From Celoporthe dispersa (lineage: Eukaryota; Ascomycota; Sordariomycetes; Diaporthales; Cryphonectriaceae): a stretch of DNA of 64,000 nt. Position 1 is the first letter of the stretch; every line of letters begins with the position of its first letter. Positions 48,400-59,698 of the stretch are shown here, piece after piece. The notes under the pieces were generated by a model. The model did no database searches. It was not told the DNA's origin and was given only the letters and a program-made list of their open reading frames with translations. A program made the translations under genes and the position numbers. Location: the NCBI GenBank assembly GCA_016584495.1, contig WAID01000005.1, forward strand, positions 124,001 through 188,000. Reading direction: 5' to 3'.

Positions 48400-49056
48400 A
48401 TGCAGTACTCTCGTCTTCTCGCAGTCCTGAGCCTCTTAGCGGCCACCACCGGCCAGGCCTCCGTGCAGCCCGTGGGTCAGATCTCTGACGGCCAAGTTCA
48501 AGCCCATACGCCCACCGCTCAGTCGGTAGCCTCTAGCTCTGAGGTTCAGTCACAGGCTCCCACAGGAGCACCTGTTTCTCAGATCTCTGATGGACAGGTC
48601 CAAGCCTCTGGTACCCCGAATGCTGTGCCAGCAGCCCCAAGTTCCCAGGAGCAGCCGCAGGCGCCCACGGGAGCACCTGTCTCCCAGATCTCCGACGGTC
48701 AAGTTCAGGCTCCTACTCCCACACCCGTCGTTCCTCCAGTCTCAAGCGAACCGGCGCAAGCTCCGACCAGCGCGGCAGCAACCCCTGCCGCATCACCAAG
48801 TGGAGTGGTCTCACAAATCTCGGATGGCCAGGTACAGGCTCCCTCTGCCGGCAGCACCGTACCGCCACCCAGTCCATCGGCTGCTTCCCCTTCTACTGTC
48901 TCTACACAGCTTTCCAGCACCGTCAGAGGTACGACTACTGCCTCTGCGTCGCCTACATACGTCACGGCTGGAAGCCACAAGCTGCAACCGGAAAATGGTG
49001 GTGCTTCGCGATATGCTGCCGCGGTGGCGCTCGTTGCATTAGTCTTGGGCGTCTAG
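48400..49056 (+). CDS. PIR-repeat GPI-anchored cell-wall protein
   Basis: This single exon encodes 218 residues starting at MQYSRLLAVLSLLAATTGQA (signal peptide). There are four copies of the PIR motif: VGQISDGQVQA once and VSQISDGQVQA three times, at about residues 25, 59, 95 and 137. They are separated by Pro/Ser/Ala spacers, two with QAPTGAP. The C-terminus (GGASRYAAAVALVALVLGV) is a GPI-attachment signal. Known for yeast PIR proteins: the first Gln of QIxDGQ forms an alkali-sensitive ester to beta-1,3-glucan. Having both PIR motifs and a GPI signal suggests two modes of wall linkage. A longer in-frame ATG at 48259 is rejected because it would bury the signal peptide behind a proline run. 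Confidence 0.85.
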   Translation: MQYSRLLAVLSLLAATTGQASVQPVGQISDGQVQAHTPTAQSVASSSEVQSQAPTGAPVSQISDGQVQASGTPNAVPAAPSSQEQPQAPTGAPVSQISDGQVQAPTPTPVVPPVSSEPAQAPTSAAATPAASPSGVVSQISDGQVQAPSAGSTVPPPSPSAASPSTVSTQLSSTVRGTTTASASPTYVTAGSHKLQPENGGASRYAAAVALVALVLGV

Positions 49057-49948
49057 AGAGTGTATGGAGCCAGAGTCAAGGACTAGAAAAGTGTTGGGTT
49101 GCTTGGACTGATCATGAATCTGGTCAACCTCGAGCAGAACATGTTGTTTTTTTCAATAATAGTTCAGACACAAGAATAAAGATTGATTAAAAAATGAAGC
49201 ACTCTCAGAAGCCAATCACAAATTATCGACTCGTTTCTCAACAATTACGACGACTTGTGCCAGTTTCCTCGAGCAATACCATCAAGAGTCTTTCCGCACA
49301 CAATCTCCTCACAAATTTGGATGATCCACGCAGTCGACCGCCTTCGGTATGAGGTGCCCCGGTTATTTAGCAATCCCGCCACCTGGGCTCACCCCGAGTT
49401 CGCCTCCGAGACGACTCGCTCCGAGACGAAACCTCATCCCAGGATTTTGCCTCCCCACGGGGGCGACCTTCCACGCTACCTTCCCCGCATCTTCTGGTGC
49501 AGCCGGTCACGATCTTCGGGACAACGTTCTGCAGAGACGAAGAAGAGGAGAGCCTCTTCAAAGGCACTTGGCAATGACGTTGTGGCCCTTGTTGACTTCA
49601 GCGGGCCGACTCATGCAGCTGTACTTCGTCGTTTCCAGGAAAACGTCCCCTGTTCATGTGACGACTTCTCCACTTTCGAGGTCCATTGTGGTGTTATTTC
49701 TGGCATCTTCACCTGGGCAGCGGGGAAAGGAAGGCATTTAGTTTCTGATAGTCCGCCGCTGGTCCCGTTTGTCTCGCTAAGGTTGAGGAGATATGATTGT
49801 GCTGGATAATCGGTAATGTGTATATCTATATAGCATTTCCCTCACCGGCAAGGTTCTGGAGATGGGGTGGTGTGGTTTACGTGTATGTGTAATATAGCTT
49901 CTCCGGTATTAATTGACGGGAGCTCTCATTAGTTACCTTTTGACCACC
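49057..49948. other. Intergenic; one dubious frame
   Basis: A 184-codon frame at 49255-49809 lacks a recognisable domain, leader or membrane segment and overlaps other open frames of similar length. It could be a small unknown gene but is not supported. Confidence 0.3.
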
Positions 49949-51727
49949 ATGAGGGGCTTACTCTGCGCTGTACTGTTGTGCACTTTGCCTCTGGCGCAAG
50001 GTTACCAGTATGAGGACGTTCTCAATGTCGCGTCCTCAAACCTCACCGTCACGACTCGCACGGGCACCTTTGTTGGCGACCTGAACGACACGTATCCGGA
50101 TGTTAGGCAGTTCAAATATATCCCCTATGCTAAGGTGAAGAAGACAGCCTCATCCTTGTTGCGGTTCAACTTGAAGAGCGCTGCTAACACACAATGAAAT
50201 TACAGCCGCCCACCGGCAACCGTCGCTGGGCACCCCCGTCCCCCCTGGACTCTTCGTCTGAGGTTATCGACTCGACCGTCTTCGGCCCAGCATGTGCGCA
50301 GTATGTCTCTGCCATCCCGACTGCGTGGGCCCTAAACATCACGGGCAACCTTGTCGTCAACTACGGAGAGTCCCTCCTCGCCGGGCAAGTGGCCCAGAAC
50401 TCAGCCGAGGACTGCCTTTCGCTCGCCATATGGACGCCAGCCAACGCGACGGCCGAGTCCAGACTGCCTGTCCTGCACTTTCTGACCGGCGGGGGCGACG
50501 TCACGGGCGGCGTCAACATTCCCACGCAGCTGCCGCCCAGCCTGGTCAGCCGCTCGCAGGAGGCGGGCGGCATGATTGTCGTCACGACCAACTATCGCGT
50601 CAATGTCTTCTCGTTCCCTAATGCCCAGGGGCTTGAGAACTCGACCAACTTTGGTCTGCAGGACCAGCGTCTGGCTGTGGAGTGGGTGTATGAGAATATT
50701 GGCGCCTTCGGCGGTGATCCGAGCAAGATCACGCTCTGGGGCCAGTCGGCTGGAGCGAGTGCGGCTGACATGTACCTCTTTGCATATCCTGACAACCCGC
50801 TCGTCAGGGCATCCATCTCCAGCTCGGGCTCTGCCATCGGCCACGCGCTCAACTCCGACTACTCGGGCTCGAACTTCTCCTTTGTGGCCAAGAACTTGGG
50901 CTGCGATTTCGACGACGCGCAAAAGGAGCTGGAGTGTATGCGACACGTCCCCTACCCGCGCATCGAGAACTTTATCGGCAACTATCAAGACAACTCGACC
51001 CTGGTGAACACCTCCCAGCCGGCCATAGCCTTCACCCGCCGCCGTAAGTCCCAGGAGGCCTTCGTCCTCACAGCCGCGACCGGAACGCTGACCTCTCTTC
51101 ACAGCCGACAACAAATTTGTTCTGGGTGACTTCCCGGCAGCATACGCTGCTAACCGTATCGCCCCGCTCCCCAAGCTCATGGGCACTACAGCGCGTGAGG
51201 CCTCCGCCCTCGTAGCATATCCCATCCACAACTACACAGCCGGCCCCTCCGAGCAGGCCGTCACCACCGCCACGCTATCCACCGTGTGCGGCGCGCACAA
51301 CACCTCTGTGCTCCGTAATAGTCTCTACCAGAACGGAACCGGACCGAGCCCCAACCTCAAGACGTGGCGGTACCAGTGGGGTGGTAACTTCTCCAACATC
51401 GACGGCGGAGTGCCCTGGCTCGGCGCGTATCACTACAGCGATCTCTACATGCTCTTTGGCACGTGGCCCATCGCGCCGGGCGAGGTGAGCCAGTTCGAGG
51501 TGGAGACCTGTCAGAAGATGCAGGATATGCTTGTGGCGTTCGTGAAGGACCCAGACAACGGCCTGAGTGACCTGGGCTGGCCGACGTATGAGACGAGTGA
51601 GGAGGACGGGGGTACTGCTGCGAGGTTTGGCGCGGACGGACAGGTGCTGCAATATGTGAGTGGCAATAATGCGAGTCTCGAGGGGGCGTGTTACGAGTCT
51701 GGCGTGGCTCTGATCACGACCCCGTGA
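49949..51727 (+). CDS. Secreted type-B carboxylesterase
   Basis: Three exons (49949-50134, 50206-51043, 51105-51727) join in phase to 548 residues. A signal peptide (RGLLCAVLLCTLPLAQG) is followed by an alpha/beta-hydrolase of the carboxylesterase B family. Seen are the entry motif YIPYAK/PPTGNRRW, EDCLSLAIWTPA, and the oxyanion region LTGGGDVTGG (where HGGGF is usual). The nucleophile Ser is in WGQSAGAS, Glu in GTTAREAS and His in GAYHYSDLYMLFG. There are many N-glycosylation sites. It hydrolyses carboxylic esters outside the cell; the substrate is unknown. The changed oxyanion strand is the only oddity. Confidence 0.88.
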
Positions 51728-52143
51728 GGAAGATTGGGCCTACTTGGGTAATGAGACTCGGCTGGGATCGAAGTGTTTCCTTATATCTAGTCCAACAACC
51801 TTCACGCCTTGATGATGATGACTCCCTGCCCGAGAGTGATGATATTAAAGCTTCAAGTCAATGCCGATATGTCGAAAGACAATGCAAAGAATTGAACTGA
51901 TAAGAAGGTGACCTGAAATGTCCCCCGGAGCATGTGATTGAGAGAGCGTGGACCCTCACCTACAATATATTCACAATAATGGGTATTGCGACTGGTCAAT
52001 TATATCTACTATGGTTTTTCCTTTCCGTTGCGACCGCTGGTCTGGACTGCTTGCTAGCCTGAATTTCCAACGAACTTCTCAACATATTACACATGGCATC
52101 AACAAGCCAACGAGAACTAAGAGTCACGTTGATAACCGGCATC
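51728..52143. other. Intergenic, no gene seen
   Basis: About 400 bases of 3' flank and promoter sequence. Nothing is recognised. Confidence 0.4.
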
Positions 52144-52866
52144 ATGAGAATTCTCGTCGTCCTCGCCTACCTCTGCACGGTAATATGGGCGCTGCCTGAT
52201 AGTCTCGCCAATCCTGCCCACACGACTGGCCTTGAGCCTCGCAGGAGCCCTACGATGAGCTGCGGTATCTGGGTCACTGGCTCTCGGTCCTCAGCCCAGG
52301 ACCTCCAGGTCCAGCTTGCTGAATGCTCCAGGAACCTATGGGGTACATCATTCACTGTTCCTGGCAAGGAAGAGGATACGAGCTATTCTCCATGCATAGG
52401 ACTGGCATGTGATCCCACAACCAGCACCCAATTCATGGTTAGTACTGCACAATATCTGATCAAGCTTGAGAGATATAAAATACATACTGACCAAACGTCA
52501 CATCTGCAGCTTTGTAATGTATGCTAGATCTCCTCATCTCATCTTGGAACATGTTCTGACCAGAACGTTTTCGTTAATACTGTGCAGGATAATGTACAGC
52601 AGTCCGTGACAAAGAACTGCACCGACGTCGCCTACTGGGCCCAGCAGCTTATTGATGACTGTTGCACTGACCACTCTAGCGACGGGATCTCGGGACAATA
52701 TGCATTTGGCGATGGCACCAACATCAATGTGGTCTATTCGTGGTCGTGTCATACGGATGAGACACCGAGCGACCCTTGCCCAACTGCGGGCATGCGCTGC
52801 CCCACCAACCTGCCCCAGTGTAAAGGCTGGTTCTTAACACGGAAAGCCTGGACGCTTTTCCAATAG
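52144..52866 (+). CDS. Small Cys-rich secreted protein (effector-like), possible 9-base exon
   Basis: The signal peptide MRILVVLAYLCTVIWALP is followed by a domain with about a dozen cysteines (MSCGIWVTGS, LAECSRNLWG, YSPCIGLACD, TKNCTDVAYW, DDCCTDHSS, WSCHTDETPSDPC, MRCPTNLPQCK). An intron region spans 52439-52588. It can be read as one intron, or as two introns around a 9-base exon CTTTGTAAT at about 52510, with donor GTATGC and acceptor ACCAG, followed by NVFVNTVQDNVQ. The second reading adds another Cys and keeps phase 0 throughout. An upstream in-frame ATG at 52093 is less likely because it hides the signal peptide. Function is unknown; the fold is probably disulfide-stabilised and apoplastic. 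Confidence 0.65.
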
Positions 52867-54013
52867 GGCCGAGCCCTCATGGGTGTTATCATCACGGCAG
52901 TTGATGGAGAAGGTGATCGGATCCACGGCATCTTGGTCTTTGGTACTGGGCGCAGGAAGGCTGTATTCATCACATGGGTGGCTGAATAAAGTATGCAAGT
53001 CGGCACCTGAGCAGCAGACAGCCACCATAGCAATCCTTGCGAGCTCGATCTTGATGCGTCAATACCACCACTAGCCGGTCTGCGTAATGACATGACTGGG
53101 GAAAATGCTGAGTGTTGTGAGCAGTGCTCTCCGCCGAGGCTGCATCAGCCAGCCTTGCCGGATAAGGCAGGTCGACGCCGCTGGGGTGGATGGGTCAGCT
53201 CCTGCGTGGAACGTAGCTATGGAGACATTCTAGAAGCAATGCAGTACTTCGGATACCGATGCTCAGGGAATCTCACCATACAAGACCATAGACAATATCG
53301 AGTTGCGGGCGCTTATTATAGGACGGGGTGTCGGCGGCATCCTGCCGCTCACCTACTTGGCTGGGCAGGGCTGACGACGATCAACGCATCGCGGATGCCG
53401 AGCAGGAATGGTCTCTGTTCATTGCATAGCATCCTGGAAGACCACAAACCCGTACCTGTTGATCTCGGCAGATCTTCAGGCACAAAATTATTTTAGTGGC
53501 CTGAATATTGCATACCTCCTTGCGCGCCTGGATCATGATTTCAACCATGAGTCTGGCTGGCAAGTCCTTAGTAGTACTGCGCACTTTTACTAGGAAAAAG
53601 AAGGAAGAAGAAAGAAGAAGAGGGGGAAAATATCCAAACATGTTCAGCATGGCCACCATCCTAATTTCTTGGGAATCTAGTTATCTTTTCATCACTCCAC
53701 TGGAGATGACACCTCTTGCAATGTTACCAGGGGAGTATTCTCTCGGTGAGGTGGAGCCTATGCCACATCAGGAAGGCCATGCAGGATATGTAAGTATTAG
53801 CCCACTTCGACTGTGCTGGATCAACATTTCAAGAACGGTAGGTCGGTGAGGAGAGCCATTTTATAATGACACCAGAGGAGGCTGGCACTGGCCAGCGATC
53901 GAGGAACAACATAAGTGAGGCCTGCCTCCTTCATCCAGACCTCGTGATCAGTCTGGGCTCTGACAAACAGACTCTCTGACCCTCTCTTGTCCTTCGTTAC
54001 GAAGCTGGTTGCC
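52867..54013. other. Intergenic, about 1.1 kb, no gene seen
   Basis: Short frames only, including a Lys/Arg-rich one over a purine-rich tract at 53590-53630. No signal peptide, domain or splice pattern was recognised. Confidence 0.35.
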
Positions 54014-56175
54014 ATGCGGTCTCATTCTTTCTTGGCTCTGGCCTCGCTGGTCGTCTTGGCCGCCGCCTCTCCTCTGGCATCATCCAGCCATGTTGTCCAC
54101 GAGAAGCGAAACAGCCTCCCATCCGGGTGGCAGGCCCGTGACAGGGTCGAGGGCCACATCCGGATGCCTCTCCGGGTCGGACTAAAGCAGAGAAACCTTG
54201 ATATGGGCCCTGCCTACCTCGATGAGGTCTCTCACCCCCACAGCAGCAAGTACGGCCAGCACTGGAGCGCCGACGAGATCATCGAGATGTTTGCTCCGAG
54301 GTGAGTAATTACAATCGTCCCTACACGCTATGAATCTCCGTGTATCTAACTCTTGACCAGCCAGGAGAGTGTTGACTCGGTCACGACCTGGTTGACTGAC
54401 GCCGGCATCGCCCCGGAGCGCATCAACCACCACTTCAACAAGGGCTGGGTCGAGGTCGACGACACAACAGTCGCCGAGCTCGAGGAGCTCCTCCAGACCG
54501 AGTACTACTACTTCGACCACAAGCACGGCCAGTCGCACGTGGCCTGCCACGAGTACAGCGTGCCCTCTGACCTGAGCGAGAACCACATTGACATGGTCAT
54601 GCCCACGCTCCACTTTGACGTTCCCATCCGGCCCAGCCAGGACGAGCTCCTCCGCAAGAGGCGCAAGCGAGACCTCGCCAGCCTCGCGGCCAACAACACG
54701 GCCTCCCTGCCCAAGCCAGGTGCCAAGATCGACATGGCCACCCTCGCCACTGATCTCACCGACTGCGACACGTCCATCACGCTCGACTGCCTGAGGGCGC
54801 TGTATAACTTTACCACCGGCACGTACAACCTCAGCTCGTATGGAATTGTCGAGTACGGCTTCCAGTCTTACCTGGCCACCGACCTGGACCTGTTCTTTGC
54901 GAACTTCTCCAGTGACCTCGTCGGCCTGCGCCCCACGCTCGACTCTGTCGACGGTGGACAGCCCCAGAAGCTGATCCAGGCCTTTGAGTTCAACGGCGAG
55001 TCTGACCTCGACCTCGAGTACGCCATGGTAGGTTCTGTCTCTTCTGGTCCTCTCCCGTCGTGATTTATTTTCTCCGCCTCCATGATAGGAAGAATACGAC
55101 TTTAGTGCTGACGATTGGTTGTGAACCTCAGTCCCTGAGCTACCCTCAACAAATCACCCTGTTCCAGGTCGGTGACGATGAGGAGAGCGCATCGTTCAAC
55201 AACTTCCTCGATGCTATCGACGGATCTTACTGCACCTACGACGGCGGCGATGTTCCCGGTGTCGATGGGACATACCCTGACGAGAAGCCGGGTGGTTACA
55301 AGTACCAGGACTGTGGCAACTACACAGCCCCCAGCGTCATCTCCACCTCCTATGGGACAACTGAGGCCAGTTTCACCGTCGCCTACGCCCAGCGCCAGTG
55401 CTATGAGTACATGAAGCTGGGTCTGGCCGGTGTTACCGTTCTCTACTCATCTGGTGACGATGGTAAGTTAAACCTGCTCTTTCCTTGTGATTACCCGAGA
55501 TCAAAGCTAACCTCGACTTCTTTTTTTCTTACTTTTTTCCCAGGTGTCGCTGGAAACGGTGAGTGTCTTGACGACGGCGTCCGCTTCAACCCGACCTTCC
55601 CAGGCACATGCCCCTACGTGACATCTGTGGGCGCAACTCAGGTCCCCACCGGCACCGACATCACCACGGACCTCGCCTCCGGCACGCAGCCCGAGACCGC
55701 CTGCGAGACTGTCATCTACTCGGGCGGTGGCTTCTCTAACTACTTCGACATCCCGTCCTACCAGGCCGACGCCGTCAACACGTTCCTCACGGACTACCCA
55801 CCACCCTACACCTCGGTGCGCTACAACAACAGCGGCACCAGCCGTGCGTTCCCCGACGTGAGCGCCAACGGGGCCAACTACGTCCTCGCCATCGACGGCG
55901 AGTGGGAGTATGTCTACGGCACCAGCGCGAGCAGCCCCGTGTTTGGCAGCATTATCACCCTGATCAACAACGAGCTGGTCGCGGCTGGCAAGAGCCCCGT
56001 TGGTTTCATCAACCCGACCTTGTATGCGTATCCTGACGTGCTGAACGATGTCACCGAGGGAGGCAACCAGGGCTGCGACACGGACGGCTTCTCCAGCGCA
56101 CCTGGCTGGGATCCAGTGACCGGGCTGGGCACGCCGAACTACCAGGCTATGTTGGAGCTCTTCCTGAGTCTATAA
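54014..56175 (+). CDS. Secreted sedolisin (S53) serine-carboxyl peptidase
   Basis: Four exons (54014-54300, 54361-55027, 55132-55462, 55544-56175) join to 638 residues. A signal peptide (HSFLALASLVVLAAASPLAS) is followed by the inhibitory pro-domain (GHIRMPLRVGLKQRNLD to about residue 220, with dibasic KRRKRD). The catalytic domain has Glu and Asp in FNGESDLDLEY, GTSASSPVFG with the nucleophile Ser, and a calcium site in GWDPVTGLGTPNY. Such acid proteases (tripeptidyl peptidase/aorsin type) degrade protein outside the cell at low pH. Intron 3 was placed with its acceptor at AACCTCAG so that the protein reads YAM/SLSYPQQITLFQVGD, the family pattern. The gene is intact. Confidence 0.9.
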
Positions 56176-56533
56176 TAGTGCTATATATCTTGAGATGGTT
56201 TTGATGTAGTCATATATAAATTACTCGATCTATATATTTACATACATATCATGCGATTTAGGAACAGAGGATCCTTGGCACTCAACCTCGACCACGTTGC
56301 AGACTTGTCGCTGATAATAAAGAGTAAATCAAGGACTGTATCATCGTTTCAGAAGCTGTCATTAATATGGGCTGTATTTTATCGTACTATGCTCTCTTCA
56401 TTTGTATATCCTGGCTCATGCTGAAAGGGTTTGCCCATCATCTTTAAGTAATTATCCCAACGCCGTCCATTAGAACAGAATCGCCCAAGTCGTCATTATC
56501 ATCATAGTTCTCTCTACTGCCATAACCCGCGCC
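56176..56533. other. Intergenic between convergent genes
   Basis: AT-rich 3' flanks. No gene is seen. Confidence 0.5.
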
Positions 56534-56851
56534 TTAGTAACCCGAAGCCAGGCCAAACGAGTCTGCCATGCAAGTTGGGGCTGATTTGTCGGCCATGACC
56601 ATTGCTGTGACTTGTGACAACGCGTCACCTGCGCAGACGCGGGCTTGGGTCATGGGCTCTGCTGCGCACTTGTATGTGCTGGGCCCAAAGAACGGAGTGA
56701 GGTCGCAGCTGTTCGTGGCCTCGATCTCGAGCGGCCGTGTGTTCTCCATTGCGTTGGATGTTTGGTTATAGCTGAAGACGAGCGTCGATTGCGCTGTCCC
56801 AAGCATGAGGGCTTGGACAAGTACCGGGAGGCTGGCGCTGGTATACTTCAT
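56534..56851 (-). CDS. Small secreted protein with four cysteines
   Basis: This single exon encodes 105 residues. The signal peptide is SASLPVLVQALMLGTAQS and the mature part has four Cys (TNSCDLTPFF, YKCAAEPM, ARVCAGDA, PTCMADSF), enough for two disulfides. The start was chosen at MKYTSASLP; the longer upstream frame has a Phe-rich non-signal stretch. No family is recognised. It is an effector-like candidate lying between a secreted protease and a glycosyltransferase. Confidence 0.55.
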   Translation of the reverse strand: MKYTSASLPVLVQALMLGTAQSTLVFSYNQTSNAMENTRPLEIEATNSCDLTPFFGPSTYKCAAEPMTQARVCAGDALSQVTAMVMADKSAPTCMADSFGLASGY

Positions 56852-57818
56852 CCTGGCGATATCAAATCGAAAGTCCCGGGTGGATAGAGAGAAGGGAGAT
56901 AAGAGGTGTTTCAAGAAGAGAGGTCGACCTCCAGAGGTAGAGCTTCCAAAAAAGAAAAGAAAAAAATAAAAGCTTCTGTCACAGGTGATGTATTGATTAC
57001 TTAGATTGTTGTATTGTCGCAATGTCCTGGAAGCAAGTGTAGGAAGGAAAGAGGTCTATCTGGCATTTTAACTGCTCTTTGACCTGCGCAATGAACAACC
57101 TAGACGGTCGTGAACAGTAGGCAGCCTAGCAGGCTCCAAAGCCCAAGGGACAACAAGGCCGCGCCCGGCCATACGCAGTCGGTATTCTGTTTCGTAATGC
57201 CTCTCAGGGTCAAGGTATGACATCGTCGGGCCAGTGAAGGTCAGTATGGAGGAGTGCGGTGAGTCAATCGCAATGGTTAAAGAATCAGGAATCTTGGTAA
57301 TGCGAGACAATAGTAAGCTGATGCACGAGCCGCAGCAACACGAATGAAACGTTGTCGGCCGGTTACATAGGCCTACCGCCAAGCAATGCCCTGGACTCTC
57401 CAGCGTAAGCAGCAATGAGTCTCTTGACCCATGAGAATTTACTGCTGAGGACCTCAGAGAAAGGCCAGACCATTGATTCCCATGTCACCTCTTGTGCGCC
57501 TCTTGTGCGCCTCATGATACTCACAACCACCTGAGCATCTCTGGCTCCAACATTCCTACATGCTTTCTTCATACTAAAAATTATGTCTTCACATGCGCTC
57601 TTTTTCTTAATTTTTTTTTTTTTGCTCCTCCCTTTCTCTTCTTTCTCTTTGTCATCGTCATCATTGCTCTCTCTGTTTCTTTCTATCTTTCCGACAATGA
57701 TTGCCAGGGACGCTAAAGCAAGAACGAACAAATATTGACAGTGCAAAATGAGCATTTGAGGTATCTAGAATCGCTCTCGTTATAACCCTTCTATGTCTAT
57801 GCTTTTATTATCCAATTA
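56852..57818. other. Intergenic, about 1 kb, no confident gene
   Basis: Reverse frames at 57068-57755 overlap one another and encode Lys-rich low complexity over an A/T-run near 57605-57625. I judge them as chance. Confidence 0.35.
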
Positions 57819-59698
57819 TCATGCCTTGATCTTCGTAAGTCGCCATGCCGTAAGCGTCACAATAGAAACGCAAATCATCATCAACAGCCCAGTATGCAGG
57901 CTCCCAATACCATGATGGTGGCCCAGACACTTTGCCGTGGCTGCAGCCAATATTCCCATCCAGACGATAAAAAATCCCATGTCGTTCTTGGGCCGCGCCG
58001 CACCGCTCGGTATTGGTGCCGTCTCTCCCTCGGCGCGCATGGCGGTGCCCCAGCCGTCTGCAGTCAGGGTCAGCATGCTCCAGACATGGACCGCCGGCAG
58101 CGGGATGTAATAAAACAGAATGCCCGGCAGGACCCATCTTCGTGCGGCCCATCCACTGGTGCCCAGGCGGTCAGGGTTGCGCAGGAGGTTGTAGACAATC
58201 CCAAACAAGAGCCGCATCCCAATATCGGCAAGCGACACGGGAACGAGGCCCCGCGACGTGACGAGGTAGTGGACCACGGCGACAGCAGCGAGCACCGGGC
58301 CGAACTCCCGTTTTGCCATGCCAAAAAACAGCAGGGGGTGGGTCTTGAGATACACCTTGGGCATGAGCAGGCTCTCGATGTGCGTCGCCCTCGCCCACCG
58401 GAGCTGCTGCTTCAGCCACTTGTTCATGGTCGTGGGCGTGTCGGTGGCGGTCAGGACATCACTGGCGTAGACAACGCCCCAGCCCCGCAGGAGCAAGTTG
58501 GTCGTCAGGTGCCTGTCCTCGTTGATGATCATCCTCTTGCCCCCGATGGTCTGCAGGTACCACGGCACCAGGATCTCTGGCAGCGCAGACAGCCTGAAGA
58601 CGGTGCTCGGCCCGCTCTGGCAGTCGCTCGTGGCCGTCGCCGCAGTTGTCGAGCGGGTCAGGTACAGCTCGCCCCAGTAGACAGTGGCAGCCAGCCTCGT
58701 GATCCTCGTCTCGTCAGCATTGTGGACCACCAGGCCGGACGACGCGCCACCGATGTTGGAGTCTGCCGCGATGGTGTCGATGGTCCGGGACAGCGAGTCC
58801 GGAAAGACAATCGTGTCGCTGTCGGAAGACCAGAGAAACTCGATGCCGAGGATGTCGGCGATGACAAGTGAAAATACGAATGTGGAGAACATGATGCCCT
58901 TCTTGTGCATGTGTCGTTGCCGGATGCAGAGGTGACGGATCCCATCGTAAGAACCGCCTCCTACGGTCAGGCGGTGTTGGTCGATGATATTGCGCGCAAG
59001 CTGGATGCAATGCTGCATGACTATCTTGTCGATATCCGCGTCGTCAATGGGCTGCTCATCTTGTTGGCGGATGGCGATGAGCTTAGCCCTGGTCCGTTCC
59101 GCGACTGTTCCCAGCGGCTCGTCGAGGTTGATGACCGCTGCGTGGTCAGGATATGTCTATCAGAGGTCAGCAGTCTGTTCCCTGGGGAGATGCATCTGCC
59201 ACGATCAGTTTGGAGGAGACCTGCCTTGTTGAAGACATCGACCATGTCCTGGTCTTCGGCCTCGTCACCATCGATCCCGACCAGGATGAACGCGCATCCG
59301 TGGGCCGCCTTGTAGCTCTCCAGTGCACGGTGGAACAGATCTGGGTGCTCCCTCCACCCGACGACAGCCGCCATGCAGTCCAGCCTCGGGGCTGCCTTTT
59401 CAACATTCAGCTCCCACCGAAGCCAGTCCTCCTTTTCTCGTATCGGGCTTGCATCTCGGTGTTCGAACTTGTAAGATTCCTGCCTCCTTCTCTCGTTGAC
59501 GAAGCGGTTGAGCTCGGTCAGGATGATGGTCATGAGCAGATCCAGAGTGATGGGGAACTGGCTCGAGACTGTCATGAGAAAGTAGACTGGCAACGACACC
59601 AGGCAGCAGAACACATTAACGCATTGCCTCCACACCGGCACCTGGCGGGGACTCGCCGTGCGGAGGACAAGAGTCCCGTCTCCTTGTTCTAGAAGCAT
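57819..59698 (-). CDS. Processive family-2 glycosyltransferase (hyaluronan/chitin-synthase-like, Cps1 type)
   Basis: Two exons (59225-59698, 57819-59156) give 603 residues. The N-terminal helices (QCVNVFCCLVSLPVYFLMTV) precede a GT-A domain with MAAVVGWREHPDLF, SSDSDTIVF (nucleotide-sugar/metal Asp residues), NEDRHLTTNLL and the processivity motif KQQLRWARA. Four to five C-terminal helices follow (FGPVLAAVAVVHYLVTS, MGFFIVWMGILAAATAK). It would polymerise a UDP-sugar at the plasma membrane and pass the chain outward. The intron begins with GC (AACAAG|GCAGGT), the only donor that keeps phase with ACATATCCTGAC. The product polysaccharide is unknown. Confidence 0.82.

Noticed and set aside
49255..49809. 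184-codon frame before the carboxylesterase
   Set aside because: Overlaps other equally open frames and shows no recognisable features.
57068..57755. Reverse frames near the poly-A/T tract
   Set aside because: Lys-rich low complexity without leader or domain.
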